Below are positions 52,701 through 60,590 of a DNA stretch of 64,000 nucleotides, piece after piece; position 1 is the first letter of the stretch, and the number at the start of each line of letters is the position of its first letter. The stretch spans positions 2,711,915 through 2,775,914 of the forward strand of contig CM030940.1 of NCBI GenBank assembly GCA_018136815.1, written 5' to 3'. Made by a program: the position numbers and the translations under genes. The DNA comes from Isochrysis galbana. Lineage: Eukaryota; Haptophyta; Isochrysidales; Isochrysidaceae. The notes under the pieces were generated by a model. It was not told the DNA's origin. It was given only the letters and a program-made list of their open reading frames with translations, and searched no databases.

Positions 52701-53173
52701 GATTACCAGGCCACGCCAACAAGTTGCAATTCATCTACTCGGGTCCCTACCGCGTCGTAGAGGCTCTGTCCGACACTAGGTACCGACTCCGTGATCTGGA
52801 GAACCGGTTAGTCAAGGAGGAGGTGCACATCTCGAACCTCCGGCCGTATCATACTTTCGTTGATGAAGAGCCGCTGGCTGACGACGAGTACATCGTTGAG
52901 AAGTTGCTCGATCGTCGTAGCCATGGCGATTCTACCGAGTACCTCGTGAAGTGGCGTGGCTATTCTCTTCGAGAAGCCACCTGGGAGCCTCGTTCCGAGT
53001 TGCTCCGTCGTTGTTCTGATTTGCTTGATGATTATGATCGCTCCGTCGAAGAGACTTGTCCAGAAGATGTTGAGTCCCCGGAAGCAACTTCTTCGTCGGC
53101 CAGGGATACTCCTCTTCCTCCCGTTCTTGATGCGCCGTCGTCGCGCACTCGATCCAGGCTCCATTCTCGTTGA
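46760..53173 (+). CDS. pol: Retrotransposon Pol from methyltransferase domain to chromodomain (intact part)
   Basis: 2,137 codons identical in layout to 9120-15437 of the first copy, then a better C-terminus: after the chromodomain the frame reads ESPEATSSSARDTPLPPV and ends at 53173. The ATG at 46760 is internal to the real Pol frame, which is broken just upstream. Key sites at +37640 relative to the first copy: PPC near 47144, ENP near 47276, protease DTG at 48812, RT YLDD at 50399. All catalytic motifs of protease, RT, RNase H and integrase are present, so the element may be, or until recently was, active. Confidence 0.9.
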   Translation: MLAASRARASGSSVILPRHLAEAALALRRPHASTHSSPSAVLPTHFDELCAELAAIHDAVTFDAAEGIPPPRVLVVGEASGVVSSMFLLAGAHVATCDLRPSEIDYIPHFCGDALHIQNLGWDLVVAHPPCTYLSAVSCQWLDREPGRRQALESAARVFLAMASANAPFVAVENPRMHAEASALVGGLRPRQFVQPWQHGTGHQKATGLYLTASLPPLQPSKIVEGRLSAMADLSPSPHRGALRSRTYVGIAGAMAAQWMPVLRRYAREAKASRSLDFTVDWAISQAAASLRERPSLCSTGFELAEPRTALARFMEGRGEAASSSHLTPPSGSPVSDSVVVIPDAGPVADASRLLHQEDSETNVSQDEAEAEGDRFLPWEWPIEDRSTTPGPPNTVKKRRSKWQVFDRDVISGVHRWQDVTPSIAQEIAEQAAAAEPSEPPILSRLGSQGINALSPSASFTAGDEGVAELTNSFVAERPLETWDVGPDSGEDDTPEMPEHRSMQTIETKPSDAAEGEDTPRALYCDGATARGLSAAGFSELSKLPKTDLQKSLEKEWSRQMDQPRHPTDRRGLGYDGVPNPSSSAKASPRSSIPFVPQTVAAAIERVPHVDESSPSRLASNPTTLSPGAGTSLPVESIADTPPPLYPRHCLYVRDLVVCRADGDRAAQGFVLPDVALTVNSTLADTGAGPSVITTALLDRLPEDACVERVSDATVPNLHGPDGLPLITRGRASLVFSLSGRLFRHSFAVIEGNAMLLLGNDFLAAHSATISLDAASSEGSLRLRPASGDSEDSSRVLSECVVRVSTAPPPVADSGFVGAISMSPGQPLTVDFLERSTGTREIPAGSEGEAAADARQPLYTPLFESADEFAAKAPASTSSEYLLYTEQAVTIPAFHRATIWVRVPLALRDHSDCAMLVDRLPNREALDSSPLVMPTVVTPTEDHRIAVTIVHTGVNALTLPSLHPIASLQVRFKLHRGWTPTGSEGDGDPVTALSEEQRSLLDSATIDPDRLLSDDQREEVRQLLARRIKAFALHPGAPNHTHVLEVELPLNPGAVPHRHAPSRVGRAGELIIEEEVAKMEAAGIIRKSNSAWASRVVLVSKKDGSVRFCVDYRDTNAKLRVEDSPLPLIVEAIDRLASGQGPLSSLFLCTLDLASGFWGIPIKESHKHITAFTTHRGKYEFNFLPFGIQSGPSYMCRLMDIVLGALAWEICMPYLDDVGIWSTGVGPSEEARAQASFEQMLHRLDLVLERLEWAGLTCKMSKCVFFATSTEYLGHVVSREGLKMDPKKVAAVADIDPSSINSLEAVRSFLGLCSYYRRFIRQFAAKAAPLTALTRKGCDVAKESQSEECRRAIQELKTAITSEPVLTPPRDDRPFIVKTDGASKLGIAGILSQLGDDNRERVVGYYARSLTSAERHWTVTEIELLAALESIRNWRPYLWGRRFKLVVDHSALRWLHTMKDQVAGGPASRLTRWALKLAEYRFDVEHKPGAVHQDADGLSRLASLEPEHEDEPLAGPASLAVREPGSESLAEHERSHPVAAITRSVATARGLQALDRSRRRASDSGPAIQSSYLAPGTPTSEEMRAALAEDPFVEPLLGSGETANHEPSGQGSPRQAAASGPIAEDDSCSSSVAPVPAQQSKMFRRFVVHDGLVYYRTVPDSTDPNSLVLYIPPSLRSRYLFAYHDRSGHLGVSRMSGLLRTRVYWPGMSSDVASYVRECHECTLAKPLPRALASPSGLSVGTYPFDVVYCDVLSLAPTHNFVPGVSGYDKLVVFIDSLTRWIEAEPSNGDPSSEMALDMFIRLIVTRYGVPRQLRTDAGSNLCSVLVSRILELTGTDLSSTEPYRHEGVGFVERAQQTLIRLMRASNEGGSHWVDHLPFLLLSLRASSGRVTSRSPASLIFGRELRLPAQLSDPKSVSPTALEAASADVRSYASRLNASLRLSWSSALEATLAAQAESVRDATIKSQRPARFEPGDRVCMRLPGHANKLQFIYSGPYRVVEALSDTRYRLRDLENRLVKEEVHISNLRPYHTFVDEEPLADDEYIVEKLLDRRSHGDSTEYLVKWRGYSLREATWEPRSELLRRCSDLLDDYDRSVEETCPEDVESPEATSSSARDTPLPPVLDAPSSRTRSRLHSR

Positions 53174-53560
53174 TCCCATGTCTTGGGTAAGGGACCCGTC
53201 CCTCTAGGCTAGCCCCACGCCTCGGCTAGGGCTCCGAGTTCAAGTTTCCGTCCGAGCGAATCATGGAGGTGATGAACGCGTGCTGCCTGCGCTCTACACC
53301 CGGCGCAACACCCGAGCAAAGCTCCTGTAAAAGGGAGAAGTGGGTGGGGCAGTGCGTACGAAAGAGGCCGCCGCGTTAAGCCGCCGATTTCGTGCTCGCT
53401 TTGGATCCAAAGGGTGTTCTTGTCTCCACGTTTCGCTCGCTATGTTTCGTTGCTTCTTGTTCCGATTCTGACCTCTGGTCAGCTCAGGTTCTAGGTTCCA
53501 GGTCTCTGTTTCCAGGTTCACCGCTCGACATCGGGAGACGTCTCGATCTTAGTCGGGGGG

Positions 53561-54895
53561 TGTCGCATTCATCCTAGATGATGCGATTTCCAGGCTCTTA
53601 TTTCCAGGTCCTTCGCCGTGCGGCCACACGGTGAAGCTCAGGTACTTCTAGGTTGGTAGGGTTCGTCCCTAGCGATCTAGAATTCGAGTTCTCGTTTCGT
53701 TCCTTCTAGCCTGTTTGTCAGGTCTAGATTCCAGGTTTCCTCCTTTCGGGTAATCTTGACCCAAAGGAGCCAGGTCGCCTGTCACTCGCTGCGCGCTTGT
53801 CTCAGGCTCTCGAGTTACCTTGTGAAGGCTTGTTTAGCTTCTTGCAAGGCTTGTTGTTTCTTGTTGAGTTCCGGTTCTTGCTTGGGACTTGCTCACTTTC
53901 ACTTTCGTTGTCGTTGTCGTCCAGGCCTGTTCTTCGTAGGTTCCGCTTGGCTTGGTTAGGGTTTCGTTGCCTTCCGGCGTTTGGCGTTCGCGTTGGCGTT
54001 CGGAAACTTCCTCTCACATTCCCTAGGTCCGCTACCCTTGGCTTGTAGGTCCTTGCTTCTTTCTTCTCGGTCAAGGTTTTGGCGAGCGAGTCGGTTGCTC
54101 TAGCCGCTCGAGATTTGAGGTTTAATTTGCCATCTCCCCTTGGAGATCGGTGTAGGTTCGCTTCCTAGGTGAGGGAATCTTTCCCCTTGATGCAAGCTAC
54201 ATGCAAGCCTTGGCCCCTTTGGTGTTTCTTCCCCTTGGTTGCTACTCAGGGTTGTTCGTTAGAAGCGTCTAGAAGGTTCACGCTCAACGGCAAGATTTCC
54301 TCTGTCGTGAAGACATCTCGTTGCGATCTGTATCCAAAGTGATCGCCGTGGTCGCGCGACATGACGCTCCCCTTCGGACTCTCCGCTACGTGGGAAGTTA
54401 CAACGGAGACACGCTCCGGCCGTCGCTGCGGAGTCTCTCTCTCTCTCTCGCTCTCTCTCTCCGTCTCTCGCGACGTGTTTGAGTTATCGGTGATTTGGGG
54501 TCGCGGTTGCTTGATAATTTGCTTGGTTTGGGTGAATGATTCCGGTGTGTTCGTGAGTCGGTGTAACCTGTTGTTCTCAGCTTCGTTGTCCGTCGTTGTT
54601 CGCTGCGTCGCTGCACTCAAGCAGCTTAGGCTCCCTCCCTGAGGGAAGAGTTCTTTGTAGGTCTAACAATCTCTTACAACCCATCACACTAGGGCCGCTA
54701 GGAGCGCCTCGCCGCCCCACAGTCCTTCGTTCGCCGTTCGTTCCCTGTCCATACACCCGAATGGGGTTGCCCGACCCAGTCCAGAATTTCATTCACCCGA
54801 CTCCCGGTGGGGAGGAGGGACAAAGCGCCGCGCTAGCCGCCGGTGCCGCTCGCGACGGAGTGGCTCAGAGCCCTCCGGCTCCGCTCGACTCGACA
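53561..54895 (+). repeat. 3' LTR, second copy (1,335 bp)
   Basis: TGTCGCATTC ... CTCGACTCGACA; 5-bp inverted ends TGTCG/CGACA. A (CT)n stretch near 54434-54465. It directly abuts the ankyrin gene region. Confidence 0.65.
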
Positions 54896-55098
54896 TAGGC
54901 CAGCTGGTGATAGGGAGGCACAAGGAGTCCGATGGCTTATGGAGGGCGTTGTTCGCAGAAGACCCGCTTGATAACTCTGTGTACGCCTTCCGCATCTCCG
55001 ATGCGACGGGCACCTCGCGTGTGTTTGACGAACGAGGCCTTATCAGGTACTACCGATACCTGATATCACCGACGCAAGCTTTCCGACCTTCTGAATCG

Positions 55099-56007
55099 AT
55101 GGGCGTGGAAGCCCTCGCCATGAATGGGTCGTCCGAGAAGGGCCACGAAACGTGCGTGGATATGTTGATCAAGGCGATGGCGGATGTGGATCTGAAGGAC
55201 CGGTGCGGGTGGACTGCCTTGATGCGAGCGTGCAAAGCTGACCGTGATCTGTGTGCTCATGCACTGCTCTGTGCGAATGCGAGGGTGGACGCCACAAACT
55301 TGAATGACTGCACTGCTTTGATGATGGCGTGTGAGCTCGACCATGACCACTGTGTGCGTGAACTCATCGAGGCGGATGCCTCCTTGGATGCCTCTGAAGT
55401 GGACGGTTGGACAGCCTTGATGATGGCGTGCCAGAATGGCCATGATGTGTGCGTTTCCGCACTCATCCAGGCAGGAGCGGGGCTGAATGTCACCAACAAG
55501 CAGCGTATGACCGCCTTGATGGTGGCGTGCCAGCATGGGCATGATCGTTGCGCTGTGGCACTCCTCGAGGCAGGGGCGTCCCATGGCGTCACCCACTCTG
55601 ATGGGATGACCGCCTTGATGGTGGCTTGTCAATGTGGGCACGATCTGTGCGTGCGGGCCCTCCTGCATGCCAAGGCCTTGATCGATGTCCAGGACGGCAA
55701 TGGGATGAGCGCACTGATGGTTGCCACCAAGGAGGGCAATCACCGCTGCATGTGTGCACTGCTCGAGGCAAGCGCCGCGCTGGATCTCACCGATATGGAT
55801 GGTTGGACCGCACTGATGTTTTCCTGTTCCGCGAATCATGCTCTGTGCTGTCGGACATTGCTCGAGGCAGGGGCCGACCCCAATTTCACGCAGGAGGGGG
55901 ATGGTTGGAGTGCGTTGATGTTGGCGTGCCAAGAGGGCCACAATCGGTGCACACGCGGGCAGTTAGTCGAGTGGGTGGGCACTTGGGCAGAAGAACTTCC
56001 AATGTAA
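55099..56007 (+). CDS. Ankyrin-repeat protein
   Basis: 302 residues from the ATG at 55099; the frame is open further left to at least 54907, with coding-like sequence (VYAFRISDATGTSRVFDERG), so an N-terminal extension is likely and the true start is unresolved. About nine ankyrin repeats of 33 residues follow, each with a W/M-TALM-x-AC core and C-x-x-ALL/LI helix, e.g. GWTALMMACQNGHDVCVSAL. Ankyrin arrays mediate protein-protein binding. The Cys-rich consensus and high repeat similarity suggest recent internal duplication. Just upstream is the end of a retrotransposon LTR (54895), so the LTR may have truncated the gene or may supply its promoter. The C-terminus (WVGTWAEELPM) is not ankyrin. 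Confidence 0.8.
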   Translation: MGVEALAMNGSSEKGHETCVDMLIKAMADVDLKDRCGWTALMRACKADRDLCAHALLCANARVDATNLNDCTALMMACELDHDHCVRELIEADASLDASEVDGWTALMMACQNGHDVCVSALIQAGAGLNVTNKQRMTALMVACQHGHDRCAVALLEAGASHGVTHSDGMTALMVACQCGHDLCVRALLHAKALIDVQDGNGMSALMVATKEGNHRCMCALLEASAALDLTDMDGWTALMFSCSANHALCCRTLLEAGADPNFTQEGDGWSALMLACQEGHNRCTRGQLVEWVGTWAEELPM

Positions 56008-56520
56008 CGTTGTACGAAAACCCTTTGCGGGCTCGGCAAACCTCGGCAAAGTGGTTCGGGTGGCTGGAGGAAAGTGCGCTTTTAGAGTGGGTTTTGTGCC
56101 CGCATTAGCCCTTTTCGTACAAAACGTAAACCACCCACTGGCGCGTATGGTGCAAGTGCGTGCTTTGGACAGCCGCACATGGAGGCGGTGAGTGCTCCAT
56201 CACCATGACACGATCGCCGGCAATCTTGTCGGTCATTGGAAGACCTCTCCCGCAGATTCTGTGCGCTCTTGTTGGTGTGCGTCACGCCGGGGCACACGTC
56301 ACTCTCGGGTGCCAATCTGGCGAGTAGGTGAGGGCAGCGTGCCGGCGGTACCTCCTTCTCTCCCCCACGTCCCTCGTTACCACCACCCTCAACCCTACCA
56401 CCTTCTGTTCCTTCCCCTGTGACACCCACTCTGCTCCCACCACATATACCTGCTTCAACTCCCTCACCGACCAATGGACAAATGCGCGTGCGAGTTGAGC
56501 ATCGTCGTGTGTATATCCCG
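56008..56520. other. No supported gene
   Basis: Short overlapping frames on both strands without domains. Confidence 0.4.
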
Positions 56521-57072
56521 TTATCGATTTTGCAGCGACACCAACCATGAAATGGAAGCTTTGATGGTATCTATTCTGGGGACTTTCCACTCGATGCTTC
56601 GACCGAACATCCACCGAAGGATACCCCAGACGGCGTTCTGGAAATCTTCACCCTGAGTGTTTTCCACATTGGTCCTCACATGTGCCAACCAAAAGCTCGA
56701 TGTAGGTGAATGTACAGTTGAGGAGAACGCCAGCTGGAGTGGGACATCATCTCCTTGTGCAAGTATACCTCTTCCGGTACGCATTACCATGTCTGCGACA
56801 GCTTCGAACACCTCTTTCTTCACAGACTCGATGCTTTCTCTCACGGCACTACAATCCCAATGTTTGTATCTTTGGAGCTCTGTGGTGAAATTGGAGTCAC
56901 GTTGGAGCTCTTCACAAATACATATATCCATTATGTCACTTGTCATACCACTCAAGTCCAACCATTCCTTGTCAGACATCTGTGCTATGCTCATAGACGC
57001 TAGTGATTTCACGGAACGCTTCCTTTTTCCTAGCAGCCCATTCACGACAGATTGGGGATCCCTTTCGCCCAT
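56521..57072 (-). CDS. Hypothetical protein, 183 residues
   Basis: ATG at 57072, stop at 56521. It has an acidic and helical middle (MSDKEWLDLSGMTSDIMDIC, ESIESVKKEVFEAVADMVM) and a Trp-rich C-terminal part (FWLAHVRTN, AVWGILRWMFGRSIEW). No recognised family; it may be one exon of a larger gene. Lower GC than the neighbouring host genes, so it could derive from a mobile element or be horizontally acquired, but nothing in the sequence decides this. Confidence 0.5.
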   Translation of the reverse strand: MGERDPQSVVNGLLGKRKRSVKSLASMSIAQMSDKEWLDLSGMTSDIMDICICEELQRDSNFTTELQRYKHWDCSAVRESIESVKKEVFEAVADMVMRTGRGILAQGDDVPLQLAFSSTVHSPTSSFWLAHVRTNVENTQGEDFQNAVWGILRWMFGRSIEWKVPRIDTIKASISWLVSLQNR

Positions 57073-57235
57073 AGGAAGCGCTCGTGGTACTAGGAAGATT
57101 AGATTATATTAATCCTGCCACGAAATACCTAGGCCTACAGGCTTTGGCCATGCGTAAAAGCTAACGTTATGTACGAAGGCGCTATGCGACCAGAAGCGCG
57201 CCCTTCCTCCTCGGTGCCACAAGGCAGACGAGACC

Positions 57236-57520
57236 ATGGCAGGAGGCGGAGGGCGGAAGCTCTCCTACACTCTCACAAAAAAAAAATGTACAAAATGTGG
57301 AAGACCACCTCCCGATTCGATCATGTATCAGAAGTTATGCAACCGCATTCTTGGTCGCCCCAATCCGGAGAAACACAACAATACTGAACGCAATTCCACG
57401 ACAACAATACTCATAAATAAAAGGCACAAAAGGCAGCCTACACCGTCTACGCGGAAGACTGACGATCACTCAAGTATCAGTGATGAAGACTGGAACAAGA
57501 TTATTTCGGGAGATCTCTAA
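57236..57520 (+). CDS. Hypothetical small protein with CxxC motif
   Basis: 94 residues from the ATG at 57236. KKKCTKCGRPPPD near residues 15-27 could be half of a zinc ribbon; the rest is Asn/Thr/Lys-rich and ends in an acidic tail (SISDEDWNKIISGDL). It contains an A9 run near 57278, so the frame is sensitive to sequence error. AT-richer than its neighbours. No family recognised. Confidence 0.4.
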   Translation: MAGGGGRKLSYTLTKKKCTKCGRPPPDSIMYQKLCNRILGRPNPEKHNNTERNSTTTILINKRHKRQPTPSTRKTDDHSSISDEDWNKIISGDL

Positions 57521-57579
57521 ACGTCACAAAAAGTCAGGTAAATCGGACCCCTTCGTTCAGGCTGACATCGCCAGCATAC

Positions 57580-57830
57580 CCTCTTGCCAAACGAGTGGGT
57601 TGGATAGCGCTACCCTCATGATCCCCACGATCTTCCGCGATTGAACGCTTTTCCATGCGGTGGGGGGGGGGAGGTGATGGTGATTGAACGCGTTCCACGT
57701 GTAGGCTGATGGTGATTGAACGCTTTTTCCATGCGGTGGGGGTGATGGTGATTGAGCGCGTTCCACGTGTAGGCTGATGGTGATTGAACGCTTTTCCATG
57801 CGGTGGGTGATGGTGATTGAGCGCTTCTCG
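57580..57830 (-). repeat. Short tandem repeats, inverted copy of 18360-18565
   Basis: Complement carries GTTCAATCRCCATC units and the same junction to GGGATCATGAGGGTAGC as 18520-18535, and diverges after CCCACTCG. Confidence 0.75.
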
Positions 57831-57899
57831 CCTTTCTGCAGTTTCCTCTCCCCTCTGCAGTCCCCCCCCCCTCTGCAGTTCTCACCCCCTCTGTAGTCT

Positions 57900-58262
57900 T
57901 CCCCCTCCCCTCTCTCCATCCCCTATTTTCCCGGGCCAAGCCGGGAAAAATACGTGAATGTGAGGGAGGATTGGGTCAGTGTTGTGATTCGCCCCCTTCG
58001 CAGTTCGCAGTTCCCCCCCCCCCCCTTCCGTAGCTCTCCTCCCTCCCCTCTCTCCCTTCCCTGATTTTCCCGGGCCAGGCCGGGAAAAATACGTGAATGT
58101 GAGGGAGAATTAGGTCAGTGTTGTTTGTGATTCCCCCCCTCCGCGGTTCCCCCCCCTTCCGCAGCTCTCCTCCCTCCCCTCTCTCCATTCCCTGATTTTC
58201 CCGGGCCAGGCCGGGAAAAATACGTGAATGTGAGGGAGAATTGGGTCAGTGTTGGGATCTCA
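57900..58262 (+). repeat. Three tandem units of about 130-139 bp with hairpin
   Basis: ATTTTCCCGGGCC at 57925, 58064 and 58194 marks three units. Each has a hairpin TTTTCCCGG...CCGGGAAAA and a shared TACGTGAATGTGAGGGAG, separated by C/T-rich spacers. This could be a minisatellite or decayed tandem promoter copies. Confidence 0.75.
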
Positions 58263-58334
58263 CCCCCCTCAGCAGTTTCTCCCCCCCCCCCCCCGCTGCT
58301 CCCCTCTCCCCCCCTCCGCTCCTCCCCTCCCTTG

Positions 58335-58600
58335 ACTTGACGATTTTCGAGATCGCGTAGACGGTAGCGAGTGGCCGAGATGGCTTCTTCTACTCGGTAG
58401 GGACCGGAGTAGAGATATTGAAGTTTGTTGGCGTGGCCAGGGATTCGACGACAAACTCTGTCTCCTGGTTTGAAGGTGACACCGAGTTTAGACTTTTGAG
58501 AGGCGGAGCGCATCGATTCGCGTTGGGCTTCTTGAGTACTTTCGAGGGCGGAACGCCACGACTCGAGAAGCTTCTTATTGCGGATAAAGGTACCCAGCTT
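58335..58600 (-). pseudogene. Ty3/Gypsy integrase C-terminal fragment (GPY module)
   Basis: Minus-strand frame with FKPGDRVCRRIPGHANKLQ then YLYSGPYRVEEA and RYRLRDLENRQVK, matching the intact element's GPY-type region but diverged. No chromodomain follows. It belongs to the same diverged family as 24781-25335. Upstream it is interrupted by the element at about 58600-59235. Confidence 0.8.
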
Positions 58601-59235
58601 TCTAGGACCAGTCCTAGAAACTAGGACGGACTTTGCTAGGTGAGAGCATGAGCATACCATGTTATTTTGTCCCAAACCTTGGCTATTGAGTTACCACATG
58701 CATGTCCTCATTAAATGTTCCAGGTGTACCTAGGCACCATTCCCTCAGCAACACCAAGTTTTGTGACGCGTTTACGGGTCACCTGGTCGGAATTGCTGCT
58801 TGTCCTAGAAACGGGAGAAATGGCTCATACCACCCAATGGGGAGCTCTTCTACCCATGGTCCCCAGGAGATGAAATGTTGCTTTGACTGCCCTCTTTGAG
58901 ACCTTCAGTGACGACCAAGCTTGGTTTTGTCATCTAAGTGTCCAATCCGCTAGCCTACTGCTCCAAAAGGTCTAAAATAAAACTCCTCTGGTGCGAGCGG
59001 ACGCCCGAGTGCAGCACCGCATGCTGAACGTGGTAGCAAAAGTAAGCAAAGACAAGCTCCGCAGAGTTGGTCATGGGGAGAGCTAAGGTTGAATGGGATG
59101 TGGAGATGGTTTGCTTCAGGTGATGGGATGTCTCATGAGCTCACCATAGGCTATAATGGAGGCATGATCGGCAGAGTCCTAGAAATCCAAGAATTTTCTA
59201 GGACGTGGTCCTAGTTTCTAGGACGGAATTTTTTG
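58590..59235 (-). mobile_element. MITE-like element with palindromic CCTAG ends, nested in a Gypsy fragment
   Basis: Both ends carry GTCCTAGAAACTAGGAC or its complement (58612-58628 and about 59208-59225) and longer palindromes such as TTCTAGGACCAGTCCTAGAA at 58600-58619. On the minus strand the Gypsy sequence reads IYATELNRTKN up to about 59232 and resumes near 58588 (KKLLESWRSAL), aligning with one continuous stretch of the intact element (about 14920-14960). A diverged copy lies at about 27405-27768. No transposase inside. Confidence 0.65.
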
Positions 59236-59265
59236 TCCGATTGAGCTCGGTGGCGTAAATGACGG
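59232..59265 (-). pseudogene. Remainder of interrupted Gypsy integrase fragment
   Basis: Complement encodes AVIYATELNRTKN, corresponding to SYASRLNASLR of the intact element. It then runs into poly-G. Confidence 0.4.
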
Positions 59266-59560
59266 CATCGGGGGGGGGATTAATATAACGGCCGGAGGCG
59301 ACGGACGGCACGCCGAGGGAAAGAATCTGCCGCGGGGGGGGGCGAGGGACCGAGGGCACGGCGGGGCAGCGTGGGAGGGCGCGAGGCCGATCTCGGAGCG
59401 AGATCGCGTCCTTTCCCTCGCGGAGCGCGGAGAGACCCCCCACGAGATATCTTGGGACCGGAGAATGTTTTGGACGAATCTTCTTGCCGTCGGCCGAGGA
59501 GAGGCGGACGGAGAGAGAGAGAGAGAGAGAGTCTCGCAGAGCGACTGCAGAACGAGAAGT
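59266..59560. other. GC-rich with (GA)n near 59512-59530, no supported gene
   Basis: Contains a poly-G run near 59269-59278 and another near 59333-59341. No domain-bearing frame. Confidence 0.4.
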
Positions 59561-59810
59561 CGAAGTCATGCCGGTTTATTACCTTAAACGAGCCAACAAT
59601 TATAGTAACAGCAAAAACAAAATTCGAATCGCAAATTTCGAGACCAAAACCTGCAAACCTGGACTTGAGACCATGGGGAATCCGAATCTGTGTGTCTTGT
59701 GCGTCAGTGGCAACACGGGGAACTGTTCAATTGTAATTGTGAGCGCGTACCTTACACGAATATTCATGCCTACAGCCTTCAGATGGGCAGGAATACAACA
59801 CGCGTGCGCG
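59560..59810 (-). repeat. Dispersed repeat, inverted copy of 18780-18945 and relative of 4486-4665
   Basis: Complement of 59620-59805 matches 18780-18945; complement of 59560-59640 resembles 4590-4665 (GTCTCGAAATT...GAATTTT). This copy thus unites two partial copies and is the most complete member of the family in the window. Confidence 0.75.
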
Positions 59811-60590
59811 CGCTGTGAGGAGCTGGGAGCTAGTTGGGCTGTGCGGGCCATGATGCCAGAGGATCAGGGGGTGGTCGGACTGTCGGCAGCCCGACACGGC
59901 GCTGCATCGGGCGGGAATCAAATGCTAAATGTAGCTTAGATATAAAGCAACCGATCCCGATAACCCGATCCCCCCGCCCCCGCGGGCCGCGGGCGCGACC
60001 GCCAATTCTTTACGGGTAGAGCGTGAGCGTCCGTGACGGAGGGGGAGAGAGGGGGGGCGAATCGCACCATTTCTTGGCGAAGATTTTCGTGGCGGCAGGT
60101 GGCCCCCCTGGATGTTTTTTATTGGGCCTCGCGCCACGGTCAAAGAATGCAGCCCAACCCTTACTAATAGTTAAAAAGCCCCTGTTTGACCGCCCTACCT
60201 TACTAGGCCCTGGACGGGCGTTTTATTTTCTCCCGCCCCTCTCCCTTACACGGCAGCGAATTCGGACGCGGCCGTCTCGCCCCCCCCCCCCCCCCCCGCG
60301 CGCGCCGCCGCCTTCCCCTTCCCCCCCCCCCCCCCGCTGGCTCTTCCTTCCCCTCTGCTGCGTGTCCTCTCTTCCGCCCCCCCCCCCCCTCCCCCCTCCC
60401 CCCTCCCCCCTTTTCCCCCTTCTTCCCTCTCTCTCTAAAGTATCACCGCCATCCGCCTCCACCTCCTCCTCTCGTTTCTCACTCTCTTCCCCTCCCCTCC
60501 CTCTATCTGCCCCCCGCCCCCACCCCCCCCCCCCGCTCCCCCCTTGAACCAAGTTCTCTCCTCCCTCGTTCTCGTGAGCAAGCGGCGTAG
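59811..60590. repeat. GC-rich and poly-C upstream region
   Basis: Poly-C runs at about 60279-60298, 60320-60335, 60377-60389 and 60525-60535 interspersed with CCTCCC. Direct upstream region of the gene at 60591; no confident coding. Confidence 0.6.

Larger units (their letters stand above)
43781..54895 (+). mobile_element. Ty3/Gypsy retrotransposon with methyltransferase domain (copy in right contig)
   Basis: Same order as 6131-17250. Here the 3' end is the better-quality version: the pol stop follows the chromodomain by about 40 codons (53171-53173), the polypurine tract ends at 53560 and the LTR spans 53561-54895, ending CGACA. The gag and early-pol frames are broken by run-length differences. 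No 5' LTR. Probably the same physical element as the first copy. Confidence 0.9.
42804..55249 (+). repeat. 12.45-kb block, second copy (matches 5148-17601)
   Basis: See the first copy. Differences cluster in the first 4 kb here: lost or gained bases in runs, for example GAAATATTACC against GAAATATTTACC near 44247, CGGGCC against CGGGGCC near 44402, GCGGGAGG against GCGGAGG near 44660, and GGACCCACT against GGACCCCACT near 46195. From about 46750 to 53070 no difference is apparent. Confidence 0.9.

Noticed and set aside
42804..54895. Reading the two retrotransposon blocks as two separate insertions
   Set aside because: Non-transposon flanks are shared on both sides and the differences cluster at contig ends; a single locus is the simpler explanation.
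57900..58262. CRISPR array
   Set aside because: Only three units of about 130 bp, eukaryotic context, no Cas genes; an ordinary tandem repeat.
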